The notes under the pieces: model-generated
The model's database searches: none
What the model was told of the DNA's origin: nothing
Seen by the model: only the letters and a program-made list of their open reading frames with translations
Position numbers and translations under genes: made by a program
DNA from: Virgibacillus oceani
Lineage (GTDB): Bacteria; Bacillota; Bacilli; Bacillales; Amphibacillaceae
Length of the DNA: 64,000 nt
Reading direction: 5' to 3'
Assembly: GCF_014638995.1 (NCBI RefSeq)
Contig: NZ_BMFR01000004.1
Span: 180,588 to 244,587, forward strand
Shown: piece by piece, positions 60,971-64,000 of the stretch
How positions within the stretch are numbered: the first letter of the stretch is position 1
Layout of the letters: every line of letters begins with the position of its first letter

Positions 60971-60997
60971 AACGCCTCTTAGATACAAAACGTTACA
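60971..60997 (-). promoter_or_regulatory. ECF-type autoregulatory promoter
   Basis: Minus strand: -35 TGTAAC (60992-60997), 17-bp spacer, -10 CGTT (60971-60974). It resembles the TGAAAC-N16/17-CGT promoters of SigW/SigM-type factors. Confidence 0.55.
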
Positions 60998-61012
60998 ACA
61001 AATAAAAAAATT

Positions 61013-61039
61013 GGGACAAAGGGTCAGTCCCCTTGTCCC
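61013..61039. repeat. 27-bp dispersed palindrome, copy 5
   Basis: GGGACAAAGGGTC-A-GTCCCCTTGTCCC, two changes from the perfect form. Confidence 0.78.
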
Positions 61040-61101
61040 GCTACACCTATTTTACGCCTGTGCATAAAGTATAATGACATATGTCTAGGAGAGTGATATT
61101 T

Positions 61102-61716
61102 ATGTTTCAACAACCGGCAGTCATACAAACACGCACCCATATAGATACTGAACGAAATATCCATATTAATTATCCCGTAGTAACCGGTCTAAACAATTCC
61201 CGGGTACAGCAGTCTATTAATCATGCAATAATAGAGGATTTGAATCAATTGCTAAAAGAGTGGAATTATCATGACCCATCACTAGTGGAAATGCAGAGCT
61301 GGTTTGAGGTGAAAACAAATCAGCGAGGTGTCTTAAGCTTAGCGCTTTACGTCTATTCTTATACTGGTGGTGCTCATGGTATGACAGTAATTCACACACT
61401 TACTTTTGATATAACTACAGGAAAAAACTATACATTAAATGAGCTCTTTAAGCCTGATTCCAATTACGAAAATGTATTGCTGGATATGATTAAGGCACAA
61501 GTAAAAGAAAGGGATATTCCTGTTATTAATGAACCCATAACGTTCCCCGGCAATGAAAATTTCTATATCGCTGACAAATGCTTAGTACTATATTATCAGC
61601 TATACGATTTGGCCCCATATTATTATGGAATCACCTATTTTCCAATAAGTATATATGCTATTCAGAACATTATCGATGAGGAGGGTCCACTTGGAAAGAT
61701 GATGGGTTCCTTTTAG
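61102..61716 (+). CDS. DUF3298/RsiV-like domain protein
   Basis: A 204-residue protein from ATG 61102, with GGAGAG upstream. It has no signal peptide. HIDTERNIHINYPVVTGLNN, then LSLALYVYSYTGGAHGMTVIH (the aromatic G-G-A-H motif) and LTFDITTGKNYTLNELFKPD are typical of DUF3298/DUF4163 domains as in RsiV and PdaC. Those proteins bind lysozyme or wall ligands outside the cell, so the lack of a signal peptide is odd. It lies next to the ECF operon on the other strand. Confidence 0.78.
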   Translation: MFQQPAVIQTRTHIDTERNIHINYPVVTGLNNSRVQQSINHAIIEDLNQLLKEWNYHDPSLVEMQSWFEVKTNQRGVLSLALYVYSYTGGAHGMTVIHTLTFDITTGKNYTLNELFKPDSNYENVLLDMIKAQVKERDIPVINEPITFPGNENFYIADKCLVLYYQLYDLAPYYYGITYFPISIYAIQNIIDEEGPLGKMMGSF

Positions 61717-61721
61717 ACGCC

Positions 61722-61748
61722 GGGACAGGGGGTCAGGTCCACTGTCCC
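61722..61748. repeat. 27-bp dispersed palindrome, copy 6 (diverged)
   Basis: GGGACAGGGGGTCAGGTCC then ACTGTCCC, imperfect. It lies six bases after a stop codon and 25 bases before another. Confidence 0.72.
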
Positions 61749-61773
61749 GCTGAATTAATCAGGAAGCGTGGAC

Positions 61774-62769
61774 CTATCCTTTGTCTACGCGTCCTGGTGC
61801 CTGTGGTGGTTCCTCCAGCCAGCCGTGATCAATCATCAGGTTTGCTCCATCCTCAGTGTAGAGCGTAACCTCTGCCAATAATAGTGCATATTTAACTCCT
61901 ATATCTTTTCTCGGACTTGCACCCATTGCTGTCCCATATTTCGCAATTGCCGCGGCAGATATAGCTGTAACCAGAAACATCATCAGCTTATCCGAAAATG
62001 GTGCAGTCTTAGAATCTGTAACGGAAGCATCCCATGGCATGGGTGCGGAAAGATCGTCCTTTAAAATTATTGTAGACAACAATTTCAAATGCTTATTAGC
62101 CGTGTTTTTTCCACGTATCAGATATTGCCTTACTTTTTTATTCTCAGCTACCTGGGCAAATGCCAGCATCATTTCCTTTCCAACGATACTCGTTTCAATA
62201 TTCACGAATAAATGAGCTATTTCAATCGTAGTCAGCGGGCGCTGCTGCCCCATTACAGTTCCTAAAAAGCGCTGATTCGTCACAAACTCGACTTCATCTG
62301 GCTTCGGAATATATGGAGGACGAATATAAATTCCTTTTTCCAGCAATACATGCTTAACAGTCTCTTGTAATTGCACCGCATTCATGAGTACTTTTTCATG
62401 GAAATTTACGATGTCCGATCGTGTGCTAAGTCCAATAGCTAACGTACTTGCGGTCATCTGGGCAATGGTTAAATACTTTAAATAGTACAGAATAAATATA
62501 TCGGAGAACAAACGAGGTGCATCTATATTTACATCTTCCTCATTAAACCCAACAGGTATCGGAAATTTCTCTTCCTTAAATAATGCGGATAGAAATGAAA
62601 GGTTTTCTGTCGCCAAATGCAAACCCTTTTCCACAGCAGATCGTATAGCCTTATCCTCTAAGTTCCTTAAAAGATATGGCAATACACAACTAGTGGCGCT
62701 GCTTTTCATGTATTCTCCCCATAATCCCGCCATTTCCGCTGATGTTAAGTGTGTTTTATGTTTTTCCAT
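61774..62769 (-). CDS. DUF3231 protein, copy A
   Basis: A 331-residue helical protein of the DUF3231 family. Two homologous halves each begin with a sequence like LTSAEMAGLWGEYMKSSA / LTTIEIAHLFVNIETSIVG and contain four predicted helices, giving a ferritin-like duplication. Conserved GIYIRPPYIPKPDEVEFV separates the halves. It ends IDHGWLEEPPQAP. The family is confined mostly to spore-formers and is suspected of spore-coat association. It is the distal gene of a two-gene tandem with copy B (7 bp gap). Function unknown. Confidence 0.85.
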   Translation of the reverse strand: MEKHKTHLTSAEMAGLWGEYMKSSATSCVLPYLLRNLEDKAIRSAVEKGLHLATENLSFLSALFKEEKFPIPVGFNEEDVNIDAPRLFSDIFILYYLKYLTIAQMTASTLAIGLSTRSDIVNFHEKVLMNAVQLQETVKHVLLEKGIYIRPPYIPKPDEVEFVTNQRFLGTVMGQQRPLTTIEIAHLFVNIETSIVGKEMMLAFAQVAENKKVRQYLIRGKNTANKHLKLLSTIILKDDLSAPMPWDASVTDSKTAPFSDKLMMFLVTAISAAAIAKYGTAMGASPRKDIGVKYALLLAEVTLYTEDGANLMIDHGWLEEPPQAPGRVDKG

Positions 62770-62776
62770 CTAATCA

Positions 62777-63778
62777 TCACCCCTTTGCTAACTGATTTCG
62801 ATTAGGTGATTGTGGTGGTTTTTCTATCCAGCCATGATCAATCATAATGTTCCCCCCATCTTCCGCATAAAGTGAGATTTCCATTAGCAGCCGCGAATAT
62901 TTTAAACCAATGTCTTTTCTTGGACTTGCTGCAATCGCTGAACCGTAATTGCCAACTCCAGCAGCAGCCATGGCTGATACATGAAACATGATTAACTTAT
63001 CAGAGAAAGTTCGATCAGTTGATTCCGTAGCGGTTGTATCCCATGTCATCGCTGCTGGAATATCATTGTCCAATAAAACATTCCTAAAAATACTAATCTG
63101 TTTATTGGCAATTTGCTTTCCCCGTATAAGATAATTTTTCACTTCTTTTCGTTTAGCTACCTGGGAGAATCCTATCATCAATTCCCGGCCGATTAAATTT
63201 GTCTCAATATTAAAAAACAAGTGAGAAATTTCAATCGTGGTTAATGGCCTTTTTCCACCTGCAACACTTCCCAAAAACGATTGTTTTGTGACAAAATCAA
63301 CATCGGCGGGAGCTGGTATATATGGTGGCCGAATGTACAACCCTTTTTCTAATAACACTTCTTTAATAGCCTTTTGCAGGTGAACAGATTCAGATAGTAC
63401 TTTTTTATGAAATGCTACACTATCCGATCTTGATGCAAGTCCAATTGCAAGACTGCTTGCACTCATGCCAAGAACAGACATAAACTTTAAATATTGAAGG
63501 TAAAATATATCGGTAAACAATGGCCGCGCATCCGAATCAACATCCTTTTCGGTGAAGCCTATTGGAATCGGAAACGTTTCCTGTTCAAAAAGTCCTTTCA
63601 GATACTCGATATGCTCCATTGCAGATGTCAATGCCAGTTCAAGAACAGTCTGCGTTTGATCGTCCTTCACTTTTTTCAGGAAATACGTTAAAACGCAAAC
63701 TGCAGCAGTATCATTTATATATTGTCCCCAAATCCCGGCCATTTCCGCCGAGGTTAATCGTGTTTCATGATTATTCAT
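62777..63778 (-). CDS. DUF3231 protein, copy B
   Basis: A 333-residue paralogue of copy A, alike along the whole length (LTSAEMAGIWGQYINDTAAV, GLYIRPPYIPAPADVDFV, DIGLKYSRLLMEISLYAEDG, IDHGWIEKPPQSP). It is preceded by GGGGTGATTAG and probably co-transcribed with copy A. Both copies keep the same motif positions, so the duplication has been maintained. No function is known. Confidence 0.85.
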   Translation of the reverse strand: MNNHETRLTSAEMAGIWGQYINDTAAVCVLTYFLKKVKDDQTQTVLELALTSAMEHIEYLKGLFEQETFPIPIGFTEKDVDSDARPLFTDIFYLQYLKFMSVLGMSASSLAIGLASRSDSVAFHKKVLSESVHLQKAIKEVLLEKGLYIRPPYIPAPADVDFVTKQSFLGSVAGGKRPLTTIEISHLFFNIETNLIGRELMIGFSQVAKRKEVKNYLIRGKQIANKQISIFRNVLLDNDIPAAMTWDTTATESTDRTFSDKLIMFHVSAMAAAGVGNYGSAIAASPRKDIGLKYSRLLMEISLYAEDGGNIMIDHGWIEKPPQSPNRNQLAKG

Positions 63779-63887
63779 CTAATCACCCCAATGACACCAA
63801 TGATTAAACATACTTAATTACGCTTATTTTAGCTTTAAAAAAACTTTCTATTCATCATATATGCGCAAAAATAGGACACGAGGTCTT

Positions 63888-63943
63888 GGGACAGAGGGTC
63901 AGACCCCCTGTCCCGCCCAAAAACGTGACAAAGGGTCTGACCC
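63888..63943. repeat. 27-bp dispersed palindrome, copy 7, with half copies
   Basis: GGGACAGAGGGTC-A-GACCCCCTGTCCC (63888-63914), then a half copy GTGACAAAGGGTCTGACCCA (63925-63944). A degenerate half, GGACACGAGGTC, lies at 63874. The remaining bases to 64000 show no gene. Confidence 0.8.
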
Positions 63944-64000
63944 ACTAGCGTTGCACAGCTTACAGAAACTGTAAATTAGTAATTTGTATATGTAGACAAA

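Overview
This 64-kb window is chromosomal DNA of a spore-forming, low-GC Bacillaceae bacterium. The ARG-box operons, c-di-AMP riboswitch, SspH-type and gamma-type spore proteins, YpjP, immune inhibitor A and frequent TTG/GTG starts fit the Virgibacillus/Oceanobacillus/Lentibacillus branch. The genus is inferred. I see no rRNA, tRNA, transposase, phage or CRISPR array.

1-16 kb: a partial flavin dehydrogenase, a FUSC-type membrane protein, a DoxX-like protein and a GNAT enzyme precede the arginine block. argG-argH and carA-carB-argF are two minus-strand operons whose promoters are each covered by nearly identical tandem ARG boxes. Between them lie a beta-propeller-type lectin, a CDGSH iron-sulfur protein, a secreted protein of six 28-residue repeats and a long palindromic intergenic repeat.

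16-26 kb: a secreted phosphodiesterase-like enzyme with a NagZ-type glucosaminidase, a hydrolase, an MFS exporter, a DUF819 pseudogene, the potassium channel subunit KtrB behind a c-di-AMP riboswitch, and an HpaB-type hydroxylase.

26-41 kb: regulators and small enzymes. These include a sigma-region-4-only protein and its full-length paralogue, an autoregulated PadR/HAAS pair with three operators, a wHTH-TPR regulator upstream of an MFS pump, a CPA1 antiporter, a WYL/SDR divergent pair, a three-gene hydrolase/MmcQ/HHH operon and an ArsR/SRPBCC operon whose promoter predicts a leaderless mRNA.

41-49 kb: a three-gene exopolysaccharide locus (GH16, GT2 synthase, polysaccharide deacetylase), a VOC protein, an SDR, a helically phased 21-bp repeat array, and an MFS/CBS operon divergent from a MarR gene, with two opposed promoters on the same 33 bp.

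49-64 kb: the secreted metalloprotease InhA, small membrane proteins, a frameshifted gamma-type spore protein next to sspH, a GDSL esterase, a coiled-coil protein, YpjP, several lipoproteins, an ECF sigma/anti-sigma operon and two tandem DUF3231 paralogues. A 27-bp palindrome (GGGACAAGGGGTC and its complement around one base) recurs in intergenic gaps from 26 kb onward and is dense near the right end.

No single undescribed system stands out with certainty. The best candidates for new biology are the GH16/GT2/deacetylase locus, the lectin and 28-residue-repeat proteins, the 21-bp phased array, the dispersed palindromes and the compact regulatory layouts.
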